DNA from: Thelonectria olida
Lineage: Eukaryota; Ascomycota; Sordariomycetes; Hypocreales; Nectriaceae
Assembly: GCA_020736575.1 (NCBI GenBank)
Contig: JAGPYM010000013.1
Location: 62,001 to 126,000 of the forward strand
Direction of reading: 5' to 3'
DNA length: 64,000 nucleotides
The notes below the pieces were generated by a model, which saw only the letters and a program-made list of their open reading frames with translations, ran no database searches and was not told the DNA's origin. Shown piece by piece: positions 34,617 through 46,921 of this stretch; positions within the stretch are counted from its first letter, which is position 1, and every line of letters begins with the position of its first letter. A program made the translations under genes and the position numbers.

Positions 34617-36246
34617 TCACGGCCCCTTTCTCAGACTCAGCCCATGTCTCTCCGACCCCAGGTCAAATCTGTTCATCAACACAGGAATGGGCGGCTCCAA
34701 GGTCGTTAATTGAGGCCCATCTCGACTTGGGGACCGGGAAACATCATCTTTGATCACGGCTAGTGTCGTTCCCGGTGAGCTCTCGCTAGTACGGCAACGA
34801 CATCCCTGGACAAGCGTTATATCAGAGACATCGAAACAGCCTTCATCATCCCGACACTCGCTGTTCTTGAGAGTCGCCTCCTGCTTGAGTCTTCCCACTT
34901 CGTCGTCCGTCAAAGTCTTCCAACTGCACCTGGCATGTTTCTTCGTGCATCCTACGCATGCTGTCAAGTGTTTCACACATGGAATCTTCAGCCTTCGACA
35001 TCTGTCACAAGGGGGATCAATGCTATCTCCTTTGCGTAGCTGATCAACCCTCTGCGATACTAGAGATCGAAAGGCCTCCGCTCTGTTATCTGGATTCGAT
35101 TCTGTTGCATAGCCTGAGTTTTGTCGACTGCGAGACACTGGGGCGGCACATCTATCGCTATTACTGTGCGATGGTGACTGTCGGCACCCACCCCCCAAAG
35201 ACAGCCCAGCCTCTGATGTCGGACGAGTTGGTGGCGGCGAAGACGCTGACGCAGTCATGAATTGCTGGAGCAGGTCTGCATGGAGGTTGTAGGATGAGGC
35301 ACAATTTGGCTCTCCATGCGTCTGGCTGAGACATGGCAGTCTGGGTGGAGTACCAAGGTGTCCATTACGACGGCGTTCAATCTCTTGCCTCCGCTGGCTG
35401 AGTCTGCGATTGAGGTCTCGAGCTCTTGCCGCTACTTCATCGGCCTTATTGTGCAGCATGGATGTCCTCTGCTCTAGAATCTCTAGAGTTGCCATCTCTG
35501 CGACTTCATCCTCTTCGAGCGGCTGATCAAGTGGAAATCTATCGAGGGCGCCGGACCAGATGAATCGCCAGTCACTCTCGGTGATCTCGACCTGGGTTCC
35601 GTTGATCGTGAAATGGCACCAACGAGTTCCGTCCACTTTGTGAACCAAGGCGTGCTCCTTGGGATTTGACCGAGTAAATCTCACAATATCGAGCCAACCA
35701 ATAGGATCAACAAAAGGGAGCGACTGTAATGTATTGATGGGCCCGTCGAAGAATTTCTCGATGCCCCTGAGAAGGCGGGGAGTTGTGAGCTTGGCCCCCA
35801 TGTTTACCGCAAGACTTTCCTGTTGGTCTATTACACCTGGTCAAGCTGATTAGTTAATCGTTAATAGATCATCGAGGAAAGGCACTCCGGAGACTACTTT
35901 CATACTCGCCAATGAGGCCAATGATATCCGAAAAGGTGTCGTCGTCTCCCTGGATAAGGCGGAGCTGAGAGCATCTGGATCTCGGCAGATAGTGGACGGA
36001 TCTGGGTGTGTCTTGATTTCGGTTAGCCCATTCATTGAGCAGCAATCCGTCATCAACAACTTAGAACATGAATGCAAACGAAACTTCAAACGCTCCAGTG
36101 TCTCGGCACTGGGACAGGTGCTCGTGGTCGGCGTGTCTTTGGGGAGCGCAAAAGTGGACAACCAACCAGCACACCAGCAAACATACCTTGGTGAAGTGCA
36201 TGCGGATGTTGAGAATGTCCTGGTTGGATTCCGGCATCAGTGGCAT
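34617..36246 (-). CDS. Zn2Cys6-cluster protein with coiled-coil middle
   Basis: Probable fungal C6-type nuclear regulator. Favoured model: exons 36246-36187, 35964-35898 and 35836-34617, 448 residues, reading MPLMPESNQDILNIRMHFTK, then LRLIQGDDDTFSDIIGLIG, then NMGAKLTTPRLLRGIEKFF. The first exons are inferred from reading-frame sense; the second intron uses an unusual GTAGTC donor. A shorter start at 35801 (394 residues) is the conservative alternative. Residues about 70-165 form a globular domain (FVDPIGWLDIVRFTRSNP, VEITESDWRFIWSG); about 160-205 look coiled-coil (Arg/Glu-rich). The cluster C-x2-C-x6-C-x6-C-x2-C-x6-C lies at about 319-346 (CDRCRRLKIPC ... CVGCTKKHARC). Its position in the second half of the chain, rather than at the N-terminus, is unlike classical Gal4-type factors. 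Targets unknown. Confidence 0.72.
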
Positions 36247-38018
36247 CGCGTTTCCTCTTTTGAGGTTCCGAATCCATGAAACGGGCCATGATGTGGACGT
36301 TTAGCTGTGATAGCGGTGAAGGACAAGATTGGGGAAGAGAAGGGAAAAAAAAAAGAGATGAAGAGAATGGTGCTACAACAAAGATTATAGCAGATTCATG
36401 CTGGCGATTTGGAGAAGATGAAGCTTTGCAATTGGAGAGGGATGAATATGCCTCCTTTCCTCCCTCCCACCAGACCACGAGAAGGCCTGCAGACAGAGCG
36501 GTCTCGGCCCCTGGACAATACGTCTTGCGCAGGAGCTCGAGAGAGGCTCGGCAAGGAAGAAGAGAAGGAGAGATAGGAGAAAAAACAGAGAAGGGAAACG
36601 GGAGGCGGTCTGCGAATTAAAGGGACGCGAGAGAGACATGAAATGCCGGCCCTGGTGCGGGGAGAATGGAGCGAGGAGCCAAGACGCAAAGTGACGAAAT
36701 AAATGCAAGACATAACACATTGTAGAAGATACATTGATGCATGTAGTTACTCTATGAAACAAGGCGAAAAGTGAAATGCGAAACCAGAAGCTGCTCCAGA
36801 CTGTACAATGCGTGGGTCGAGACACGGTCACAAGGAGAGCGATTAATGAGTCGAGTGTATGTATGCACATAGCCACGGGCTCTACCTAATTAGACAAAGG
36901 GCAATTCTTGATGTCAAGCGAGACCTGCCTACCTGCATTAGGGAGTCGAGACAAAAATCCCCAAAAGCCGAGAATACGATTGGCGACGAGGGCACAGACG
37001 AAGGCTCCATCCTCGAGTCTGGATGCGCAAAGGACGATCTCATCACATGTGGGCGGATGGAGACGACATGCACCGCGGGAGGCAACCCGTCGGCAAACGG
37101 GCGCAGACGACGCCCTCTTGTTGTTGTTGTTGCTGTTGTTATTACGTCGGCAGTTTGGCTGCTGGTACATGAGGGATATTTGCTCGTGTGCTGAGCGAAA
37201 TTCTCGTTTCTTAAACGGGATACCTACTCGGGCAAGGTGGAGGAGTGACTTGGTGTTGACCTTGACTTACACGGACAGGACAGCTTCAGGGGTGGTCACT
37301 TATAGTCTCGAGCCCACCTCGGTCGGCCACACGAGCCTGTGTCAACAGGCGCCGGCTCGCCCCAGACGAGGCTGTGCGAAATGAAAAAGTTGATGTCATT
37401 TGGAGAGATGAGATTTGGGGGGACACGGTCGATCGACCGGATGATTTCATGTAGTTTAATGCCTTAGCTTGGACGAGGCAATTCTCCGCAAACAAGCTTT
37501 TTTTCAGGTTCAATGTGGCATGGGAATGCTCATCGCTAAGACGGGCCAAGGGCTTATTACGACATCCGTCATGACATGTCTCCAAGCTCTTTCGTTTCTG
37601 ATGCGGCGCAGAGTTGCTGTCGTTGATGCATGATCCTAACACGTTTCTCATGGGGGCCCTTTTTTCTATGTCTGCTTCCGTCTACGAAGAAGAGAAGGCT
37701 TCTGCAAGACCGCCTTGCCACGATAATTGGAATTGAAGATGACCACCTAGCCAAGTCATATCTTCAATCTCATTACAAGTCATCGCTCACAGTTCAGCAT
37801 CCCCTCCCTGACCTCTGAAGATGTCACCCAATTAGGCAATTTATCAAATAAGCACCCGCCTTCCACGTGCATCTAACCCAAAAACACCATCCACCTCCAA
37901 CCCCACCAAACCCGCCAGCCATCATCACCAAGCTTTGTTTGCTCCCCACGCCCTCTATAACCACCAGCCCTATCCGATTCCAACCCCTCGACTTTCACCC
38001 ACCACAAACACATGCGCA
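36247..38018. other. Divergent upstream region, C6 protein and LSM7
   Basis: No recognisable gene in 1.8 kb. The left part is purine-rich (GAGA, GGAAGAAGAGAAGG), which is the pyrimidine-rich leader of the minus-strand C6 gene. A TTG repeat occurs near 37118-37141. The stretch before 38018 is C-rich, matching the LSM7 leader. Confidence 0.5.
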
Positions 38019-38612
38019 ATGTCCGATAGACCCTCGCACCGAGGCGGCCGCGGCGGTTCCGGCCATCAGGGAGGCAACTTCCGTGGCGGCAGGGGCGGCG
38101 GTCGGGGCGGCGGTGCTGGAGGCCATGGCCACCGAGAAGGCGGAGGACACAACCAATCCGGCGAGCGTGAGCGCCCCAAGAAGGAGAATATCCTGGATCT
38201 GGGAAAGTACATGGACAAGCAGATCACCGTCAAGTTCAATGGCGGCAGAGAGGGTATGTTTGCGCTGAGCTGAGCGAAACCCCCCATTGTTGTGCGGAAA
38301 TGATGCGGATGGCTAACGTCGACTCGCAGTCAAGGGAACGCTGAAGGGATACGACGCCTTGATGAACCTCGTCCTCGATGATGTCCAAGAAGTAGTCCGA
38401 GGTAAACTCCCTTCCCCCATTGCGCTCCACCATGCGCACGCATGCGATAAGAAACACCTCGCTAACACGAACACCCCGTAGACGACCAAGGAAACGATTC
38501 TACTCGCTCCCTCGGGCTTGTCGTTGTGCGCGGAACCCTCCTCGTCCTCGTCAGCCCCGTCGACGGCAGCGAAGAGATCGCCAACCCCTTCGTCCAGGCC
38601 GACGATGATTGA
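38019..38612 (+). CDS. LSM7: U6 snRNA-associated LSm7
   Basis: Subunit of the Lsm2-8 (nuclear, U6 snRNA) and Lsm1-7 (cytoplasmic, mRNA decapping) rings. Three exons: 38019-38253, 38330-38401 and 38482-38612; 145 residues. The Sm1 motif is ENILDLGKYMDKQITVKFNG plus the following REVKGTLKGYDALMNLVLDD. Sm2 is LGLVVVRGTLLVLVSP. The N-terminus has a Gly/Arg-rich extension of about 45 residues (RGG repeats at 8-40), which is longer than in yeast and resembles an RNA-binding RGG tail. All three joins are phase 1 and restore consensus sequence. Its partner in mRNA turnover, PAN3, is the next gene, but on the other strand and with no sign of co-regulation. Confidence 0.94.
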
Positions 38613-39288
38613 ACGGCGGAGATAGTCACCATACCCAGGAACCGTGCGGAACTTCTTTAGGAGGAGGGAAGATGAATGAATATATACCAAGCAGTGTCGG
38701 CCACGTTCATGGTGGCATGCTGTTTGTGCAGCAAACACGACACTCTAGCCACCAAGGAAGCCTCTCCTCGAGACCGTATCTACTGCCGCAAAATGATCAG
38801 CTCGGTCTGGGGTAAAGCCGCCTGGTTAGTCCATGGCGGGATAGACGTATCGCGGCTTCAGCAAACCATGACACAAATTACAAGAGCAGATACGCTGCTA
38901 CATAACATCACATAATCCTATCGTGTTGATGTCTATTGAATCAAGACAAAATATCATCAAAGCCAAAATAATACTATCGACTCGCTGCTTCTCGCCCGCT
39001 GTTCGTCTAACAAGGCTCTCGGACACATCATGACATCCCAAAAGAGGTCCAACACCAGTGCCAGCCCAAAGCCCCCAACCTTCCATGATATGCCCTCACA
39101 AGGGGCCCGGTTTCCTCCGATTTGTAGATACTCAAAACGCACTCTTGTAGCCAAGCCATGGCGATGCCGTGGTTCAGGGGAAAGACCACATGTCCTCTTT
39201 CTCATTGGGGAACTCCTGTGGTGTTGCTGCTTGCGCCCCCTCATCCCTCCCTGCACCCCCTCCAGAGGTTCCCTAAACCCATGGTCTC
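38613..39288. other. Intergenic between convergent LSM7 and PAN3
   Basis: The 3' flanks of two convergent genes, 676 bases. No coding region or structured element stands out. Confidence 0.55.
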
Positions 39289-41926
39289 CTAAAAACTTCG
39301 TCCTTGCTTGGTATTGCCCTTGACAAGCTCGCCGAACGCATGTCCCAACTGCTTCTTTAGCTCCTTATAGCTTACAAGAAAGCTGGTTTGTTCGTCTCGG
39401 CTCGTAAGGCAGAGCTTTTCATCTGATCCCGCATCCAATTTGTTGAGACACCGTAGCATGTGCCCCATATCCAGAACTGGGTTGCCATTGCTGTCCACCT
39501 GGTGGAAGACATAATCTCGGAACAGCTTAAGCATATAGCGCTCGCCATTTTCTGACCACCCTCGATCACCATCGAACTCTTGTCGCTCATTGATGCATCC
39601 GAGCTTCATCATCAATCTGACAATTCTTGCATTCTCCAGTTCCCCGGCAACGTCGCTGCTCAGTCTATCATTGGCTTGCAGAGATTGATCGAATGCGGCC
39701 ACGATGCGTCCAGAAATGCCACGGATGAATTCATCGATCCCCTTTACCGCTGGAGGAGCTTGTGGTGTAAGGAGCCAAAGGATCGTATCCCTCAGTTCCA
39801 CAGAGTAGGTTCGGCTCATCTGATCCAACGACATCTTCAGGTTAGAAATTTGGATTGGTAGGGTATTGGTCGTCAAGCACAGCAGAAGCCGTCCGAATTG
39901 GATAAAGTCCTCCTGTTGAAGCTCTTGTATGGGTCGTCTAGACTCAAAGTGAACGACGTCGAGAATCGAGCATGCGCTGAGTCGAATTCGGTTCTTATCC
40001 GTCACTATAATCTTGCTTGGATCGATGCATCGTGCTGCTAAGTTAAGGGAATGGATCGCCTTGAGTGCATTGGCAATCTGGGAGACGTAACCCCAAAGTG
40101 TCGCTTCAGAAATGGGCGTTTTTTGATGAAATCGGGCGCCATGGGTAGGGTTTGCGGATAAATGAAGCTCGGTAAGTGTCTTGGAAAGGGGGTGGTAATC
40201 TTGGACGAAAATGAGAGAACTGTCGCCGAATGCTCGAGTGGTAAATGCATCCAAGATTGATACCACATTGCCATTGTCGACACGGCGCCAGTCTTTGACT
40301 AAGCGGATAGCATGCTCGTTGGTGAGGCGATATCCCTCTAGCCTTCGGAGGCAGTATAGATTCCCTGTCTTGTTTGATGTAGCTTTGTATACCCAACTAG
40401 GATACCCAAAGATGTTGGCGTTTTTTCTATGAGTGGTATCTAGCGCGACAAGGGAATGGTAGTTATCCAGCTGAGGAAGCTGAGAGTTGGGCATCACCTG
40501 CAGAGCGGCTTCTAACTTCTTGGCACACTCCTCTCTGAACTTCTCAGGCATGAAGAAGTCGTGGGTCATGCGCTGGTATGGCAGCAAGTCCTCACGGTAG
40601 GGTCCTACATGGGTATAAAGGTGATGTTGAAGAGGTTGGAGGGTCGTAGGAAAGGCGCTTTGGGCTTGGAAGTAGCTGGCTCCATGGTTTCCGAGGGGAT
40701 CATGGTTCTCAGCGTAGGGGTTAAACTGAGGCGTGGGTAGACCCTGGCTGACAGAGGACATGGAGAAGGGGTCAAAGGAAACACCGGCATCTTGGGTGGT
40801 GCCGTTTGTGTTGGACTGAAACAATGTTAGAGGAGATGATTCAGGAAATGGATAATCGGATCTTACGGTTGCATTGATATCAAAGGTAGGCGTAAATTCG
40901 CGGATAGCGCTGGGATTAAAGGGAGCCGCGTCGTTCTCTTGAGAGACACTAGAATTGCCAGCTGGAATTTCGTTTCGTTAGCAACAAGATGGGTTGGCTT
41001 GGATTTAGACACATGCCAGACAATCCGCGTGGAGTAAAGGCGGGCGCGCTGGCCGCTTGGGAGGAGAAGGTGGGCTTCTTCCCTCCGGATTGGATGCTTG
41101 CGGGAGTGAATGATGGTGATTCGACGTTTAGAGTCTTCTTGGATCTGAGCGCGATGATGTTGTTAGCCATTGTCCACGTTGGCGTCGTAGTTACGTGCAG
41201 AAAATGCGTTGCTGTCGGCGGCCGATATAGGAGATGCATCCTCGAACCACGAGATAGGCCTCGTGTCGCGGGTCAAGAGGTCAACGACGCGTAGAAACGG
41301 TTGGAAACCGGCCAAGTACGGCCATCTGGGCATTTAGGGACAGTCGCGGATCAGGTCAACACAAGGCTCGTGGAAACTCAGGCTGCATATCCCCTCCTGG
41401 TAGGATAACGCATCCATCCATTGGCCCAGGCACCACGGCATCAGACGACGCATCAAGTATCCCTGCCATCGACCCTACCACTACGCGCTCTTTAATGAAT
41501 TTAAGATTCATAACAAGTGGTTGTCTGACTGGCGAATCCGATGTCGTTCGGACTTGGTATTTGATTGGCCAAGGGCCGCGACGGTTGGGCTCGGTATTCG
41601 TGGAGGCTCGGGCTGACGTCTTCGCAAGGAACCGGCGGCGCGCAAAGATGGTCTGGAAGGGACGCACAGTGGGTTGGGACCTACAGTTCTTGATTGGAAT
41701 TTGTTTTGTTCTGGTCATGGCTGTATGCGCAGCCCTGATCTTCGTATCGGCAGTGACCGTAAATGAGGATGTTGCGGCAGAGGGTGTCTTTGTTTTCTAG
41801 AAACTAGCGTTAGAACGGGAGCAATGGGAGCAAGTGCATTGGTCGATTAGACGAACCTCGTCCCTTAGGCCTTGGTGAACCGACCTGGCGACGAAGGTCG
41901 GTCGACTGGTATCGCGATGTGGCCAT
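39289..41926 (-). CDS. PAN3: PAN3, regulatory subunit of PAN2-PAN3 deadenylase
   Basis: Cytoplasmic regulator that binds poly(A)/Pab1 and recruits the Pan2 nuclease for poly(A) shortening. Five exons: 41926-41857, 41796-41685, 41144-41017, 40961-40867 and 40815-39289; 643 residues, normal for the family. The N-terminus MATSRYQSTDLRRQVGSPRP leads to a CCCH zinc finger split by intron 1 (CRNILIYGHCRYEDQGC with AYSHD, spacing C-x8-C-x6-C-x3-H). LNVESPSFTPASI is the PAM2-like Pab1-binding element. A pseudokinase domain follows (about 220-480, with VYKATSNKTGNLYCLRRLEG), then a coiled coil and the C-terminal knob (YMLKLFRDYVFHQ). Intron 2 is unusually long (540 nt). Intron 3 keeps frame only with a GC-AG boundary at 41016, or a weak GTCTAA donor. 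Convergent with LSM7. Confidence 0.92.
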
Positions 41927-43709
41927 GGTCATTAGTAGATGTTGGAAACGTAGCCACCTCCTTGGTCGAATGTCCGACGTCTGCCAACATTGTGAGTGGA
42001 AGAAAGGGCGGAGAAAGTAAACAACAAATTTGTTTAAGAAGAACAACGGTCAAGCTTGACTCGAGAGCGTAAGCTTGAACGGACGACGTTTTCGGGACGT
42101 ACCTAGCTCTGGCAAGCATTTCCCATGGCTCAATTGATCGAGGCGACAAGCCGCCCATGGATGACGGGAAGCGGGGGTTATCGGCGGGCTGTTTGACACA
42201 ACCAGGAAACGCGCAGAGTGGGGGAAGGCCGGGCACAGACGAGGTTTCTGGCGTGACCGACGTCGCCCTCGGTATGGGAACCTCAATATTCGTTCGAGCC
42301 GGCGAGGCCTCGGAGAGATGTTGATATGCACCTTCGTCGGTGGGGGACGGAGTTGCTGGCAAGGCAAAGACTGGGCAAAGTCGCGAAGAAAATGGGGGGT
42401 GAGCGACGGGCCAGCCAAACTGCCAAGTACGCGCCCGCCATTAAGTTTGGGTGAATCAGGTACCCCACTCACCTGTTTTGTGTGGGATGGTACCTCACAG
42501 GCCCCGTATTCCCTCCGCGGTCGTCCAATGACGCCAATCCAACTGCCAAGCGTTGCGGTGTTGATGTGCGCCTCCCTTTAATTGCATTATGTTGTCTTCT
42601 TTGTTGCATGAAGTGCAATACGGCAGTTAACTTCCCAAGTTAACTCTCAGTCATGCACATCCGAATAAGACTTTCGGCGCAAGCTGTAAGTCAAGAGCAT
42701 TATGGAATTAATTCATTATTGAGGGGATTGATTTGAATAGTTGTACTCTCTCTACTTTGTAGAAAGCTGCGTGCAAACACTCTAGCGGTCTCCCATTTCC
42801 TGTCATACGAGAATTCCTAAACACGCACATACAAATTTGAGAGACGCAAGTATAACTAAGCCCAATTTGGACTGGTACGTACTAATTCTAACTAATACTT
42901 TATATCTAACTTATTTATATTTAATAGCTAACCCTAACCCTAACCCATAGCCTTAACTTTATATTCTATTTATTAATTTTATTTATATTTTATTTATATT
43001 TTATTTAATTTTAACTTATAAGTATTTGGTTTTTACTTGAGTTTTTAAGTGAAAAGGGAAAAAATCCTTAAGATTTAATAAAGTGGGAGCTGAAGCGGGG
43101 TCTGCAGTGAAGTAAATCGATAGAATAGGCTTAGTTGTACTTGAGTGTTTTAAATTTCTATGTGCGTGTTTTGCTCCTCATCTTCCGAGACCCTCGACGT
43201 CCGGTTAGACGAATACTCTGGGGTCCCTTTATCTCAACCGGGGTTCTCTTATCAAGACACCCACAAGATGCAGCTCCCACTGTCTGACGCGCGCCACGGA
43301 GCGCTCCACTCAATTCCAACTGACACCGTCACCGTCACCGAACCTCCGAGGCAGCCATCCGCAGGAACAACCGGCATCGGCTTAATGCCTACAGTTCAAC
43401 CGTGTCATACCTTCTCTTTATTTTGGTCTTAACCTTCTTCTTTGGCCAAATTTACTTCACACTGCTGAATTTTGAGGCCTTCTTCCCACTTTCTTTCAAG
43501 CCTCCCCGCCTACCAGGACCAAATTGTGCACGGTGCGCATCCCTAACCTTCGAGGCAGCACCTGGCTTAGACAAAGTATCGAGGTCTGCTTGCCCAACAA
43601 ACATCTGAGTGACTGTACAGAACGAGATACCTGTTACCAAACACTACCTACGCGATTGTCGTTTCCCTCTTCGAGAGCTTGGAGGAACTTGATTTCGAGC
43701 CCGGGAAGC
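41927..43709. other. Divergent PAN3/UBX upstream region with AT-rich island
   Basis: No gene recognised. Bases 41927-42600 are ordinary promoter-like DNA. From about 42880 to 43080 the sequence becomes strongly A/T-rich with repeated TATTTAT and CTAAC words and includes a telomere-type repeat. The rest (43150-43709) is the leader of the UBX gene. Confidence 0.55.
42929..42946. repeat. Interstitial telomere-like repeat (TAACCC)3
   Basis: Three exact copies of TAACCC, the complement of the TTAGGG telomere unit used by filamentous fungi, embedded in an A/T-rich island of about 200 bases. Neighbouring words (TCTAACTAATAC, ATCTAAC) look like decayed partial copies. Three units is short, and chance occurrence in such DNA is unlikely but not excluded. 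Confidence 0.75.
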
Positions 43710-45345
43710 ATGGCGGAGGGCGAGTTCGACTTGGGACAGCTGTCCTCAAGTCAGCAAGAGGCCTTGAACCAGTACACTCAAGTCACTAACCAAGAGATCA
43801 ACGAGGCCATTCCCCTGCTGCGGCGCTCTGAATGGAATGTTCAGGTAGAGTTTCCAGACCCTTTCCCCGTTGTTGGTAATTCCTGACCTGGGCAAGATTG
43901 CGATTGCCAAGTTCTTTGATGGCGAAGGGCCCGATCCATTAGCCCAGCCTTTACCACCTCAAGACATCCCTCGAGCGTCTGCCCGACATGAGAACCTGCA
44001 AGAATCTCTGCTATCCGACTCTATACGGCCACATAGAGGTTCGCAACGACAACGTACCGACCCCGCCCCAAGAATCGTGCCTCAGGGCCAAGTGACAGGA
44101 CGATCGCCTTGGTTCATTGGACTCCTCCTCGCACCCTTTGGTTGGGGATGGAGGGCCGCCTCTACACTACTACGCACGCTGCTCTATGTCTTCACCTTCC
44201 TGCCCGCCTCGATTCGCCCGCGTGCAGTCACCAACACCTTTTCAACCGGTTTTAGGGGCACTAATGGCCGACGACCACTGATGCCTCGGGACACAGCAGC
44301 AAGATTCAAACGGGAATTTGACGAGGAGTATGGAGAAAATGGCCTACCTTTCTTCGAGGGCGGTATTGCCCAGGCGCATGACCTAGCCAAGAAGGACCTC
44401 AAGTTTATGTTGGTGGTACTCATGTCTCCTGAGCACGACGACACTGAGTCCTTTGTCAAGGACACCCTGCTTTCCCAGGAGGTTGTCAACTTTATCAAGG
44501 ACCCTACAAACAATATCATTGTCTGGGGTGGCAATGTGCTGGACTCGGAGGCTTACCAGGTTGCTACCGAGTACAACTGCACCAAGTTTCCCTTTTCGGC
44601 CTTAGTTTGCTTGACGCCCAAGGAAGGCAGCACTCGAATGGGCATCGTGAAGCGACTTGTTGGACCCATGCCCGCTGCAACCTACCTTTCGGAGATTCGG
44701 GCAGGCATAGAGAAGTACGGAGCCGACCTGGATGGTGTTCGGGCAGAGCGTACTGCTCAGGAGGTGACGAGGAGTCTGCGGACGCAGCAAGACTCGGCTT
44801 ACGAGCGATCACTAGCCATTGATCGAGAACGTGCTAGGCAGAAGAGGGAAGCCGTCGCCGCTGCCGCTGCTGCTGAGAAGAAGGCCCAGGAGGACGCCGA
44901 GGCGGCGATAAGATTGGAGGAGAAGCGACAACAGTGGCGAGCGTGGAGAGCAGCGAAAATCCTAGCCGAGCCCCCAACTGGGGATAAGAACGTTGTCCGA
45001 GTCGCACTGAAGATGCCCGAGGAATCTGGGATTGGGCGAATTATTCGGCGATTCCCACAAGACGCCCCTATGGAAGAACTGTACGCCTTTGTGGAGTGCT
45101 ACGACATTATTCAGGAAGAGAGCAAAGATGAAAGTGTCGGGGCCCCCGAAAAGTACGAGCACCAGTTCAAGTTCCGTATCGCGTCCATCATGCCACGCAT
45201 GGTTTACGAGCCCAGCGGAACAGTAACGATGGGAGAGAAGATCGGCAGGTCTGGTAATCTGATTGTGGAGGATATTGCCCTCGAGTCCGACTCGGAGTCT
45301 GAAGACGACGACAATGACGAGGATGGGGAGGCTGAGGAAGACTAG
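43710..45345 (+). CDS. UBA-UAS-UBX protein (FAF2/UBXD8-like)
   Basis: Predicted Cdc48/p97 adaptor in the ER membrane, acting in ER-associated degradation. Two exons: 43710-43844 and 43897-45345; 527 residues. The N-terminus forms a UBA-like fold (SSSQQEALNQYTQVT ... IAIAKFFDG), split by a 52-nt intron with a CTGAC branch site and an AAG acceptor. Residues about 117-148 are hydrophobic (WFIGLLLAPFGWGWR, LLRTLLYVFTFLP), consistent with the membrane hairpin of UBXD8/Ubx2-type proteins. A thioredoxin-like UAS domain covers about 190-330 (KKDLKFMLVVLMSPEHDD, IIVWGGNV). An Ala/Glu/Arg coiled coil follows (about 330-395). The UBX domain (about 405-480) has VVRVALKMPEESG and RRFPQDAPMEELYAFVE. The C-terminus is highly acidic. 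Confidence 0.9.
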
Positions 45346-46921
45346 ACGTACTAGCAACGTGGCCAGCCTTTTGCATAGATAATTCAGTGTTCGTACTAGG
45401 AAGCGGTCAAAGAATTCCACTTGATCGATTTTACGAACCAGTCAGTTGTTGGAGCCCTGGTGTCTCACGAGGGAAAACCTGGGTGGTCCCAGGGTCTTTC
45501 TAGAGCGATGCACATTGGGCAAGAGGTCTGACAACATTCATCCATTGGCCCCTGCAGGTCCACGTTCTGGAGAACGGAAACGCACAGCGAACGGTTCAAG
45601 GGCTGAGAGTTCATTGTGATTTAGTTATATACGTCATAGTGTTAAACAGCCCATGTGTCATTAAAGTGGCACAAAACAGTTGAAATTGGGATGTAATGTG
45701 GTGGTGAAGCATGATGGAGACGGAGGAAGTGCAAATTGGCTCATGGAGAAGCGTCGTCTAAGACTAACAGTGACACTGACATGCTGACGACGCGCTCGCT
45801 CCCGCCCTCTTTGCGGCACGCTTCCAAGTTAGTTAGATGCCATCCTCAAGAACGTCATGTGGCCTCTTGTCAACGGCTTTGTCAGATGGAGGAAAGATAC
45901 CAAGACCTTCAAAGAGGGGTTGCTTGCGTAGGGTCGTGAGGCTGTGCAAGACAGGAGGGACCACCTCGTGGCCGAGTGTGTACTTTGGACAAGTACAGTA
46001 TTCGTAAAGCTGAAGGACGCTCTCGGTGGACGGGAGGCAACCTGGCTTGCCCAATCTAACTAGGACATTGCAGCATGTTTTAAAAGTGCTTACCAAAGTC
46101 CATGGCAAAAAGTGAAGATGGTGTTCTGACTGCCGCCAGCTCACTCCCGCCCTCCCTCCTTGGTTGGTTCCCCAGATCTTCCGCCTCAAACTACTGCGGA
46201 TTCATCCCCCCGAATTATTCTCCCAAGGCGTTGACCCCATTAACAATATCTCCTCCCTGTTGACGTATTACTACGCAGTGAACTATTCTCCAGTGCACAG
46301 CTTGTCCCTCGCTTGCGGTCCAACTCTGGACTGACCTTTTACGTCCGGCCGACGACGGTGAGAGTGACGCACGGGGCTTTTGGTCCAAACGCCCACCGCC
46401 GGACTTCACGACATCCCGATTCTCAACAGACGCCCGACTCCGTGGAGTGATTCATCGAGCAGAGATTTCGACGGGATACAAAAACGGAAACAGCCGAAGT
46501 AAATTAAAGAGAAGTTGGGCCTCCCGTTTTATAAGAGATTTGGCGGATCTTCGCTTGGATCCTTCTGTGCACATTGTTAGCCAACCTAACTTCCTTTCAT
46601 CACTACGGGGATCACCAGCATCCTTGCATTCTGCTTATCCCAGACGCCGGCGCTCCAATCAGTTGGCGCTGCGGCTGGAAAGTGCATCAGGGTCCTGACC
46701 AACACTTCTTTTCGTACTGACCGAGGAAAGCTTTTGTTTCACGAACACACCATCGCCATCTTCTTCTCTTGTCATTTCCTCGGAATATTTTTCGACCTTC
46801 GACTCGCCCATCACCATCTCGGCGAATCTGCCACCCTGGGCTGTCCTCTCCGTCCTCCTTCACCCCCGCCCGCCTCCTCCAACTCGCTGCCTGCTGTGGC
46901 GCAACTTCTGAAGAAGCAACC
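45346..46921. other. Intergenic, UBX 3' flank and LSB5 promoter
   Basis: No gene recognised over 1.6 kb. The last 250 bases are rich in C and T (CTTCGACTCGCCCATC-like), forming the probable leader of the next gene. Confidence 0.5.
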
